Below, one piece after another: positions 10,567 through 22,532 of a DNA stretch of 30,672 bases (its first letter is position 1; every line of letters starts with the position of its first letter). Made by a program: the position numbers and the translations under genes. Source of the stretch: Hypsibius dujardini (Eukaryota; Tardigrada; Eutardigrada; Parachela; Hypsibiidae); NCBI GenBank assembly GCA_001579985.1, contig LRSR01001609.1:1-30672 (forward strand). The letters run 5' to 3'. The notes below the pieces were generated by a model. It did not search any database. It saw only the letters and a list, made by a program, of their open reading frames with translations, and was not told where the DNA came from.

Positions 10567-11059
10567 ATCCCAGGTCAGTCTGGGATCTTGAGGTTTCAGT
10601 TAGGTGTAAATTATCTGGGCGCCGGAAGCGAGGGCGCGCTCCTTGACATTTTTTGTCGAGGATTATGAAACCCATCAGAATACGTGCAAGGTTTTGCTGC
10701 AGGTAAGTGGCCCTTTCCGGCAACAGAGGAATTAACCATATTTGGACGTCTGTTGATCGTATATCGGTGGCGATGAACTTCCGGTTCGACAGACGCTATT
10801 CATGTCCTTTCAACGCCAACGACACCCAAAGCAAAAACATCATTAAGGCGCGTCGGGAACAAACTTAGAAAGTGCGCACTTCAGACGAAAGAGAAATCGA
10901 TTTCCCTAAGGAGCGATAATCCAGCGCTGCACAAGTTTTGGCCCGGATATATGAGTATAATGGGAACCTTATGACCTGAATCCAGTTTTTTTATTTTCTC
11001 TGACGTTTTACATGATGTACGGCTCTATGTATAATGTGCTACTAACACAGACATATGCA

Positions 11060-11090
11060 AACAAACAGACAGACAAAAAGACAGAAAGAC

Positions 11091-11143
<53 letters not shown>

Positions 11144-11145
11144 TA
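11060..11145. repeat. CAGA tetranucleotide array
   Basis: CAGA units with a pure core at about 11095-11130. Intergenic. Confidence 0.9.
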
Positions 11146-11529
11146 TTTTCTGTTGAGTCGTCTCGGCTATGAACCCTAGAAGCAGTCAGGACGTAGAACA
11201 TGCAAATCGGTCATTATCCGGTACGGCGACGTTTCTATTAATAAACTCGATCTTAATCGTCGGTGATCCTTCACGCCTTTGAAGCTGATTTTTGACTTCC
11301 GATCATGAGACCAAACATCGCTTGGTCCGCTGACATTTATCGTGGGAGAACGAAACATCTGGATGTCGCGCACCCACGATATGGATACCAATAATATGTC
11401 GACCCAAGCTAGTGATCCATTTTCGTTCGCACATTTTCTGTCTAAATCGTTCTACACTTCATGCTGTGCTTGTTTGCCCGCCAATCCGTCTGAAATCGCG
11501 TTCTGTTACTCTCAATTCTGTGTTTCTGC

Positions 11530-11553
11530 TTGTCTGTCTGTCTGCATGTCTGT

Positions 11554-11590
<37 letters not shown>

Positions 11591-11645
11591 ATGTCTGCAT
11601 GTCTGCCTATCTGTCTATCTATTTTTCTGTCTGTTATGTCTGCTG
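11530..11645. repeat. TCTG tetranucleotide array
   Basis: TCTG units with a pure core at about 11557-11590. It is in opposite orientation to the array at 11060-11145 and lies about 400 bp from it. Intergenic. Confidence 0.9.
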
Positions 11646-12194
11646 TCAGCCATCGCCAGCACAGACACTAAGTGTTTCTGTAATGACTATAGACTGACAA
11701 TCAACTGCCCATGATTTTGTAACATGTCGTGCCGGAAACGACGGCGACTCACACATGAATCCGTTTTGTATTTATTTGTCTAGTTGCGCATCGATTCCAG
11801 TCGCTTCCACACAGACCGCGCGCAAAAAAAGTGTGTCAATATGGAAGAACCCGCGTCTCGGGGTCACTGGAGTCGCCTGGGAGAAAGAACTCAAGTAAAT
11901 AATTTAACTCTCCAGTCGTTTTTGAATAATGTCTGCCTGCTACCGATGAATCCAGTCAGTTCATACAGTATGACTACATAATTTGTTTTCCGATAAGTAT
12001 GCTCCCGGCAAAACATTTTTACCGCGGTGCCCTCATGTCCCACAAGTCCAGTCGATGATACGGCTAACTAGCTGTCGACATAACAGACATCAAATTTGTC
12101 TTGATCGATTAAGGTCCGGCAGACGCGAAGCGCACTAAGAAAACACGAGGAATCATCAGGAAAGAATTTAGAAAGCAGTTGTTGTTGCATCACT

Positions 12195-12500
12195 TGTCTG
12201 TCTGCCTGTCGGTGTCTGTCTGTCTGTCTGTCTTGTTTGTCTGTCTGTCTACCTGCCTGTCCGTCTCTTTGTCTGTCTGTCTGTTTGTCTGTCTGTCTAT
12301 CTGTTTGTTTGTCTGTCTGATTGTTTGTCTGTCTGTCTGTTTCTCTGCTTGTCTGTCTGTCTGTTTGTCTGTCTGTCAGTCTGTCTGTCGGTCTGTTAGT
12401 CTGCATGTATGCCTATCTATCTATGTGCCTGTCTGCCCCTCTTTAACGCTATTTGCACTGCTTTGTCTCTGCTTTTCTGTGTGTCTATCTGTCTGTATGT
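12195..12500. repeat. Long degenerate TCTG array
   Basis: About 300 bp of TCTG with frequent TGTTTG and TGCCTG variants. Intergenic. Confidence 0.9.
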
Positions 12501-13007
12501 TTATTGCATGTCTGCTTTGGCAATCCTTCCTTGCCTACTATGGTCTGTCTGCTGATCACTCTGTATTAGCGTGTGTGAACAATTAATATCCTTGTCTGGT
12601 TATTTCTGTATGACGGCCGCCAACATATCACTTGTCTGCCACTCAGAGTGCGGAAGCCCTGCATGCAGATGTGCCCTTGAACTTCAATTTGTTCCGTCAG
12701 ATCTCTCCCATTCGTACGCCTCGATTTGCATTCTTCCAAGTCATTATACGGCATGCGACTGCTATCGGCATTCTGCTCTGACTTGTCAGCACTTCTCGGA
12801 AAATAGGAGTCTCCATATGTACACTGTAATATCCAGTCAAGATCTTCCTATAAAAAACCACAAACGTTAAACCAGGGACATTGCGACGAAGATAAACGCT
12901 ATACGTTGCTGCTACCCTCTCTCTCCCACTCTCACACTTCCAGCCGTGATTTATTAGGCGCCAGTAATCATTGCACTGTGCTAGGTAATGGAAAAAACAC
13001 CTCGCAT

Positions 13008-13333
13008 CACAGACAGACAGAGAGACAGGCAGGCAGACAAACAGACAAATAGACAGACAAACAGGCAGGCAGGCAGGCAGACAGACAGACGGACAGACGG
13101 ACAGACGGACAGACAGACAAACAGACAGGCAGACAGACAGGGAGACAGACAGACAGACAGACAAACAGGGAGACAGACAGACAGGGAGACAGACAGACAG
13201 ACAGGGAGACAGACAGACAGGGAGACAGACAGACAGGGAGACAGACAGACAGGGAGACAAACAGACAGACAGGGAGACAGACAGACAGACAGACAGACAG
13301 ACAGGGAGACAGGGAGACAGACAGGCAGACAGG

Positions 13334-13362
<29 letters not shown>
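13008..13362. repeat. Long CAGA array with GGGAGACAGACAGACA super-units
   Basis: About 355 bp. The middle (13140-13320) shows a higher-order repeat in which GGGAGA interrupts two to six CAGA units, a sign of expansion of a compound unit rather than single-unit slippage. Confidence 0.9.
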
Positions 13363-13365
<3 letters not shown>

Positions 13366-13759
13366 AATATTGCTAGAGAAAGACATAAGCAGTTTATAGA
13401 CGAATAACTTCCCAGGCAAAGTTGCGCAAGGTCATTTGAATGAACTTTCTACCGCCTAAAGCAAATGGTCAATAAGGGAAAAACTCTGTCTGAAAACAAG
13501 TGTCTATACCAAATAAAGTCCAGGCAATATAATCCGCTCACCGGAAACACGATGAATTTGGTGAATCCCTGTCATCGGTTGCATAAAAATTAGGAGACAG
13601 AACGGAAATGGACCCCATGGAACGAGGACCCGTTATAAAGTCTCGCGCGCTGGAAAAAACACGCCATTTGAGCCCATACAGGGAGGGAAGGAAAGAGGGG
13701 ACGTTATATTATTCAGAAAACGTCCCGTGACTGCTAATCCATTATTTCAACCATAGTGC

Positions 13760-13765
13760 TTTATT
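13760..13765 (-). terminator. Polyadenylation signal of beta-tubulin
   Basis: TTTATT on the plus strand gives AATAAA in the tubulin sense, about 300 nt after the stop codon at 14062-14064. It immediately follows a hairpin element at 13874-13775 in the same transcript. Confidence 0.6.
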
Positions 13766-13774
13766 AATATGAAG

Positions 13775-13874
13775 TGGCCAGATTACTGGGTGGCAGAGTT
13801 CGAACCACTCTTTAACTGGGCGCAGGCAAAATTGGGTGGCCCGAGTTCGAGCCAAACACCCAGTATTGTGGCCA
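13775..13874. repeat. 100-bp inverted-repeat element in tubulin 3' UTR
   Basis: The 18-bp ends TGGCCAGATTACTGGGTG (13775-13792) and CACCCAGTATTGTGGCCA (13857-13874) are inverted copies with few mismatches. Inside are two GGGTGG...GAGTTCGA motifs. The shape suggests a miniature inverted-repeat element or an RNA hairpin. GTTCGA words recall a tRNA B box, but no cloverleaf can be drawn. Confidence 0.6.
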
Positions 13875-14061
13875 TCTGTGTACGAAGTGGTTGTCTGACT
13901 GTCTAATAACGTGGAAACTTCGTTCTAGATTGGGCAAAGCAAAAGCTTATACGTGTATTTATCTGCGCACACGAAAAAATTTAGAAATTGAATTACTGCA
14001 AAATCAATTTTAACTCAAGCGGGCCAAACTTATGTCCATGGTATGAAGACGGTCCTTCCAA

Positions 14062-17214
<3,153 letters not shown>

Positions 17215-18087
17215 GCTTGCCGCTTATAATGAGAAAAATCGGAGGTGAAAACAATTCCAAGCGTGTCCGGGGAAAGAAGCAATTATTTTGCAAGATTTCG
17301 TGCGAGTTCTTGTTGTCAGGGTGCCGTCTCGATCGAAAACCCGGTTCTAAATCACTGCAACCGCTTCATTACAAAAAGGGACGAGCGGGTTTACGGACCG
17401 GATAATGCCGTCCCGTTCCGCCGGTATTCTATCGCCGGAAACGGCGGAACGGCCGCTCCACTTTGAATGCTTCTTCAAAGTTGAAACTAAAACGAAGTAT
17501 TACTGTAGTCGTTAAATTCACTTGCACCCACTCACTGCCTCAAAGATGTTTTGTTTTATGAATCAAGATAACATCTGACAGATGACCCGAGAAGAAAATG
17601 CTTTCCATAAGGCATGAACCAAGTAAAAAGGGAATAACGACAATCCTCCAGATGGCGCTCTGCGTATTTGAAAATCTGCTCAATCAATCAATCAATCAAT
17701 CCAACAATGGCCCCTATCGCCTCTATGATGCTTTCCTTTTCTGACCAGCGCGTTAAGGGAGCGAGCTGACGGACCGGACCTGAATTAAAACCTGAAGGGA
17801 GCCATCGCTCACGCATGTGTTATGATTCATGATTAAGTTAAAGCTGGTGTTCCTTTTAAATAGACTGACCTTGGCTCCAATTTGGTTGCCGCACTCAGTT
17901 ATTCCATTTTGACGCTCACATACTAGTACTCCAGCTCCAGTTGTCTGTTGCCGTTCGTTCAGTGTACTGATCTGTTCTCGATGGATACGTTTATCCGTTC
18001 CGTGTTAACCTCCTTCCCGTTCCTTTTAAACCCATTTTGATTTCAATTCCGATTTTTTTCCGAATTCCCAGCGTAAAAGTCCCTAAA
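17215..18087. promoter_or_regulatory. Divergent promoter region between beta-tubulin and MRPL19
   Basis: About 870 bp between two opposite start codons, so it should contain both promoters. No TATA box was recognised. A short GATT tract (AATC on the plus strand) lies at 17681-17701. A CAG acceptor-like site just before the MRPL19 leader (18068-18070) could end a 5'-UTR intron. A 24-bp tubulin-like coding fragment lies at 17870-17893. Nothing else is recognised. Confidence 0.55.
17870..17893 (-). pseudogene. Orphan beta-tubulin exon fragment encoding CGNQIGAK
   Basis: Read on the minus strand, eight codons give CGNQIGAK, identical to beta-tubulin residues 12-19, preceded by AG and followed directly by GTCAGT, a donor at the same position as the real exon 1 donor. 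All four differences from the real exon are at third codon positions. The first eleven codons are missing. It may be a relic exon of a duplicated tubulin gene or an alternative micro-exon; the upstream tract is a poor polypyrimidine tract. Confidence 0.55.
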
Positions 18088-19479
18088 ATGGCCCTCCCAA
18101 GCCGCTTCGGCATTCGCCTTATCAGTCCGTTCTTCGTCCCCCATCGCTGCGACAGTATTCTGGCTTCAAAAGCCGCTCAGGCCATTCTGAGAAAAGACAT
18201 CAAAGACGTCGAGCATGTTCCTCCTCTCGTGCCGGGGTCGGAGATTCCGGCCAGCTACCGCTATATCTATCCGGATTTCCTCGCCCTGCCGGACATCAAA
18301 AAGCGCAACAAGCTGGCGGAGAAACTCAACCGGATGGATATGCTGCGGCGGCGCTCGGTGATGGAGATCCCTGAGTTTTACCCCGGCTCCGTGTTGGCAG
18401 TCACGACATCCGATCCGAATGCACCGAATAAAACCAGCCGGTTCGTTGGAAATCAAAAATTTTAAATTTAATTTACTATTGCATGTGATTCAAGTCGAGG
18501 CCGCACAATTCGATTTCAGTTGGAAAGGATTTATGCTGAAGAGTTCGGAATCTACTGTGCAATATTTGTGCTTGATTGATTGATTAACTCACATGTTTCG
18601 GTGTTTATGCATTGGAGCGTATTTGTGCTTGATTGATTGATTAACTCACATGTTTCGGTGTTTATGCGTTGGAGCGTCTTTGTGCTTGATTGACTGATTG
18701 TTTAATATGCCATGTCTTCCGGTCTCTGTTAAGAAAACAAACTTATTAGACTACTCAAGAACATCCCGTCGCTTTCAAATATATCTGTTTGCCCAAATTA
18801 TCGCTTGTTTTCCTCATCCTTTTACTGGTTTGATCCGATCGAAGGATGTACCGAGGTATTTTGTGGTTTGCCTTAGACTACTTATGATTGATTGATTGAT
18901 TGATCACCATGTTTGAGTTTATTTTCAACTTTTAACTTAATCGTTCATTTTCCTGATTTCAGATTTGTCGGAATTTGCATCTGCAGAGGCGGTAATCAGC
19001 TCCTCTCCTTCATGATCCTCCGCAATGTCATTGACGGCCTCGGGTGCGAGATCAAGTACGACTTGTATAATCCGACCATCCGGAAGATCGAGGTGCTGAA
19101 ATTGGAACGCCGGTTGGATGAGCAGCTGTTCTACTTGCGGGACGCTCCGCCGGAGCACAGCACTTTCCCCTTCGATATGGAGGCGACGCCGCATCCGGAA
19201 GGACTCGCGGTGCCGCTGAACGAGACAGTGGTCCATCTCAATCCGTTCCCGTGGAAGACTCGCTGGGAGCTGTACGGATTCCGCGGCTTCACCTACGACT
19301 TCCTGCCGAGCCGGAAGGTGGTGCGGAAGGCGAAAGTGCTCGCGCCGCTCGAGTGGGAGCGCTTCGACTTGATGAAAAAGTACCGCGTGCAAATTCCGCT
19401 GGAGGATCAGGAGGAGATGTTCAAGGACATCTTGGTGCATAATTGTGGGACGTTTGAGAAAAAGCGACGACGTCGGTGA
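18088..19479 (+). CDS. MRPL19: Mitochondrial ribosomal protein L19 (bL19m)
   Basis: Two exons, 18088-18440 and 18963-19479, joined at phase 2 (R118) to 289 aa, close to the usual animal length of about 290. It is a structural protein of the large subunit of the mitochondrial ribosome. An upstream in-frame ATG at 18037 exists, but 18088 (AAAATGG) gives a start MALPSRFGIRLISPF that looks like a mitochondrial presequence (basic, no acidic residues). The bL19 core runs from EFYPGSVLAVTTSDP through FVGICICRGGNQLLSFMILR to GCEIKYDLYNPTIRKIEVLK. The animal mitochondrial C-terminal extension follows, with PLEWERFDLMKKYR and a basic end, KKRRRR. The intron holds a 61-bp duplication and GATT tracts. 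It is convergent with SNRPC. Confidence 0.95.
18563..18690. repeat. MRPL19: 61-bp tandem duplication in MRPL19 intron 1
   Basis: The unit TTTGTGCTTGATTGATTGAT followed by TAACTCACATGTTTCGGTG and TTTATGCRTTGGAGCGT occurs twice, and a third start (TTTGTGCTTGATTGACTGAT) follows. GATT tetranucleotides are part of the unit. Another GATT run lies at 18886-18903 near the acceptor. Confidence 0.8.
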
Positions 19480-20526
19480 AGCGGCACTTGATGTTCGGCC
19501 GTTGTACTAGTAGTTGTCTTATCGATATTTTTTCTTTTACCGTGGAACTGGAGAGTCTGGAGACGTGCCCAGTCCAGTGTCTTCCAGCGAACTACAGCCA
19601 CTGCATGGAGTGTTCTGTGTTGGATATTCGGAGAACCGGCATAAATATCTGCCCGTGAGATAAGCTCGCACTGATTCAGTTGGTTGAACTTATAGAATTG
19701 AATTACAGTCACAGCCACTGGAAGATTGCAGTGTCGGTCATTGAAGACTGCGCTGTCCATCGGTTGGTTGATTGGTCGATTGATTGATTGAGGAGTGTCG
19801 GTCATCGAAGACTGGGCTGTCCATTGATTGGTTGATTGATTGATTGAGGAGTGTCGGTCATCGAAGACTGCGCTGTCCATTGATTGGTTGATTGAGTAGT
19901 GTCGGTCATCGAAGACTGGGCTGTCCATTGATTGGTTGATTGAGGGGTGTCGATCTTCGAAGACTGCGCTGTCCATCGGTTGATTGATAGAGGAGTGTCG
20001 GTCATCGAAGACTTGGCTGTCCATCGGTTGGTTGATTGATTGAGGAGACTGTTCCGGAATATGTGTTCTGTAAAGTCGGCGAAGGACATCTTTGGCTGTG
20101 ACGGCTACGGTTCGAGGATCATTATAGAAATCTTTGCTTACAGCTTCAAAATGCGATTCACTTTGGTTTATCCTAGAGTTGCGATCTATGCAGACTGATA
20201 AGTTGCAATATAGCGTGATAGCTTGATTGGTTCATTGATTCATCTCGAGCTACAACCAAATAAACGGTACGCCCAACTTGATCCCGCAAAGAAGCAAAAT
20301 CCTCGGGGAATGCCAGAAAAAAATTATTGTCTTCAGTGAACAATAAACGTAATAACTGCCAAGAATTTACAGTTCTCCGCTACAAAAAAGTTACTTGCGG
20401 TAGAGACGTCCCCCGAGACAGCGAGGCGCCAGACATCGATTCCGCGTCCGCATCTCCCCACTCCGTGGCCGCCGAATGAGAAAAAGCTTCCCAAGCTATC
20501 GGTCCTTACAGTCCCAACCAAAAACA
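19480..20526. other. Convergent 3' region between MRPL19 and SNRPC
   Basis: About 1 kb between two stop codons. It contains a six-copy tandem repeat at 19731-20045. AATAAA at about 20257 on the plus strand could serve MRPL19, giving a 3' UTR that includes the repeat. No further exon is supported. Confidence 0.6.
19731..20045. repeat. Six-copy GTGTCGGTCATCGAAGACTG minisatellite with variable GATT spacers
   Basis: Each of six units begins GTGTCGRTCWTYGAAGACT, continues GCTGTCCAT, and ends in a GGTTGATT tract of different length, giving periods of about 48-64 bp. Unit length varies mainly through loss or gain of GATT, so the tetranucleotide evolves inside a minisatellite. Confidence 0.85.
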
Positions 20527-20940
20527 TTAGCGTGGCCCATACTGCTGTTGCATCCCAGGCGGCATCATCTGGCCCTGCTGCGGGAAGGGATTGATTGATT
20601 GATTGAACATCTGCTGCGGCGGTGGCCGCATCCCCGGTGGCATACCCATCGGCGGCCCGCCCTGGAACATCCCCGGCGGGGGTCGGAATCCCGGCGGCAT
20701 TCCCGGCGGCATTCCCGGCGGCATTCCGTAGCCGGGCGGCGGTCCGAAACCCGGCGGCATTCCACCAGGACGGCCTTTTTGCGCTGTCTCCAGCAGTTTC
20801 TTTGCCTGCTCTTCCATCCACTTCTGGTAGTAGATGCGGACGTTGTCCTTGTGCTTCCGGCCGCTGCAGTGCGTTTTCCGGACGGACGGTGAGTCGTGGG
20901 TCAGGTAGGCGTCGCAGTAGTCGCAGTAGTAACGGCCCAT
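20527..20940 (-). CDS. SNRPC: U1 small nuclear ribonucleoprotein C
   Basis: Single exon, 137 aa. U1-C is a core protein of the U1 snRNP; it stabilises U1 snRNA pairing with the 5' splice site. The N-terminal C2H2-type zinc finger is complete: CDYC (residues 6-9) and H24/H30 within [12 protein letters not shown]-type sequence (here [20 protein letters not shown]), then the conserved helix [14 protein letters not shown]. The rest is the Pro/Gly/Met-rich tail typical of the family ([12 protein letters not shown] repeats), ending QQYGPR. It is slightly shorter than vertebrate forms because the tail is shorter. Within the tail, NQSINP is encoded by a GATT repeat. It is divergent from the CDK12 gene and convergent with MRPL19. 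Lack of introns contrasts with all neighbouring genes. Confidence 0.97.
   Translation of the reverse strand: MGRYYCDYCDAYLTHDSPSVRKTHCSGRKHKDNVRIYYQKWMEEQAKKLLETAQKGRPGGMPPGFGPPPGYGMPPGMPPGMPPGFRPPPGMFQGGPPMGMPPGMRPPPQQMFNQSINPFPQQGQMMPPGMQQQYGPR
20589..20605. repeat. SNRPC: GATT tetranucleotide tract inside the U1-C coding sequence
   Basis: About four GATT units lie in the coding exon. They read AATCAATCAATC in the sense strand and encode FNQSIN between PPQQM and PFPQQ. The reading frame is kept, although each unit is 4 bp. Confidence 0.85.
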
Positions 20941-21863
20941 GGCTGGAGTGGAGTTTTTTTTTGTTCGCTGAGGATGCCCTAAAATCGATTCACTTTCCTT
21001 GCCCTAAAATCGATTCACTTTCCTCGCCAAAAACTTCCGTCACATTTGGGCTGGACCGCAAGATCGGGGAGATTTCCTACGAAATACAATTTCAAAATCT
21101 TCCCAAAATCTAGAGTGGCTGTAAAAACATTAATAATTGGGGTAGTTCAGGGGGAAAATGGCGAAGACCCAACGAAAACCACAACAACGAATTCCTGCTT
21201 AACACACCTGGCCGAAACGCTGTCGAGTGGCTGTCACTGGCGGGCTCTTCTTTGCATTACGGAGAAGCAGCGCCTACTGTATTTATTTAGCCAAAGGCTT
21301 ATCCTTTGAACTCGGGCCTGACAGCATTCTGGCCACGTATCAAGCGTGGCGTGGTGTGTAATAAATCAATCAAAAGACGAAGCCACGCCTTGGCGTAAAT
21401 ACTCCAATTGCCCTGCAAGAATTGAAGACGACGTTTTGGATTGGTCGACTGATTTAAAAGCAGCCAATTATGCAACGCACGCTGTGTTTCAACCGCGAGA
21501 CGAGGAAGACCTTTTGCGTGATCACACATTCTACGTCAGAATTTTCACCCGAGTAAATTTTCAATTTTCACTTCACCTCTTCAAACGGTGTCTCTCTGTC
21601 TAGAAATTGAGTTGACCTTCTTTTGTTGACGGTTGGAAGTGGCTGTTGGGAGTGTTGCGGTGTGTTGTGCTTGCCATTTTCATTTCCTCCCTCATTTTTG
21701 AATCGGAAAGGTTCACTGAGGTACGTACTTCGTCAGCTACCAGCACCTTTAAAGTGCATCCTTGTGAAGCTTTACCTCGGATGATGTGGTATTTGTAGGA
21801 GTTTGATGGAATCCTCTTTCGAAATGCGAGTTTATCAGTGTATGAATTCATCATAGGTTCTCT

Positions 21864-22017
21864 TGATTGATTGTTGATTGAGTAGTTTATGCTTGCTCTG
21901 AATTGTCTGTGGTTGATTGTTGATTGAGTGGTTTATGCTTCCTCTGAATTGTCTGTGGTTGATTGTTGATTGAGTGGTTTATGCTTCCTCTGCATTATCT
22001 GTGGTTGATTGTTGATT
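21864..22017. repeat. 46-bp tandem repeat with GATTGTTGATTGAG core
   Basis: Three copies and a partial one of a unit with TGATTGTTGATTGAGT, GGTTTATGCTTCCTCTGAAT and TGTCTGTGGT. Copies differ at a few bases. Confidence 0.8.
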
Positions 22018-22375
22018 GGTACGAAAGGCTTTTTTTCTACGGTGTTTTCCTCCTTCCCCTTCATTTCTCTCGCTCGCGCCGTCCGTTAACTGGAATTGCT
22101 ATTATTGAGCGATTGGAATTCTTTTATAAACCGTTCACTCAATCAGTCTTCTAAATTTGCGTTGAACGAACGAATTAATGCCATATCATAAAAAATAACC
22201 CCTTCTGTCCTCGTGAAAGGTTATTGACTTTTGTCTCGATTGAAATGCTCTCGTGCTCTAATACCATTTGCTGCACTATGTTTCAAATGAACTTTTGTAA
22301 AATCAAATGGCGTAATGTTTATGGTGGAATTCGCAATGAAATAGCTCAATTTCAAATGGTTGCGAGCTTATCAAT

Positions 22376-22436
22376 TGATTGATTGATTGATTGATTGATC
22401 GATTGGTCGATTGATTGACTGATTGATTGATTAGTT
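22376..22436. repeat. GATT tetranucleotide array
   Basis: Six uninterrupted GATT units, then variants (GATCGATTGGTCGATT, GACT). It lies about 100 bp upstream of the CDK12 start codon and may be in its 5' UTR or a leader intron. Confidence 0.9.
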
Positions 22437-22532
22437 TATCACTCGCGGTGTTTCGTGTTTGGTTTGATGCTTCAGCATTTTATTGTTCTGGGTTGTCAAA
22501 TTTTTCTCATAGACATTTGTGGGAGTTTGTGA

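Larger units (their letters stand above)
8695..13759. other. About 5 kb intergenic region rich in simple repeats
   Basis: I see no supportable gene between the GPCR start codon and the tubulin polyadenylation signal. The part nearest 8695 should hold the receptor promoter and 5' UTR, but no TATA box was recognised. Simple-repeat arrays stand at 9128-9160, 9436-9590, 10428-10566, 11060-11145, 11530-11645, 12195-12500 and 13008-13362. The long open frames here are translations of those arrays. Unique sequence between them (for example 9600-10400, 10600-11040, 13400-13750) showed no domain, tRNA or transposase signal. Confidence 0.6.
20941..22532. promoter_or_regulatory. Divergent region between SNRPC and CDK12
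   Basis: About 1.6 kb between opposite start codons, without a supported exon. Near SNRPC, a 25-bp perfect-but-one tandem duplication (20976-21000 and 21001-21025) contains AAATCGATTCACTT, whose ATCGAT core resembles promoter elements of housekeeping genes. A 46-bp repeat lies at 21864-22017 and GATT tracts at 22376-22436. TCATAG near 22512 could be the acceptor of a 5'-UTR intron of CDK12. Confidence 0.55.

Noticed and set aside
12697-13419. 240-aa frame rich in [10 protein letters not shown]
   Set aside because: It is the translated CAGA array; hydrophobic-looking content is an artefact of TCTG in sense.
13790-13860. tRNA-like sequence with GTTCGA words
   Set aside because: No acceptor stem, D-arm or anticodon arm could be paired; only B-box-like words are present.
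21346-21603. 85-aa plus-strand frame in the SNRPC-CDK12 spacer
   Set aside because: No domain, start context or splice support; composition like the surrounding spacer.
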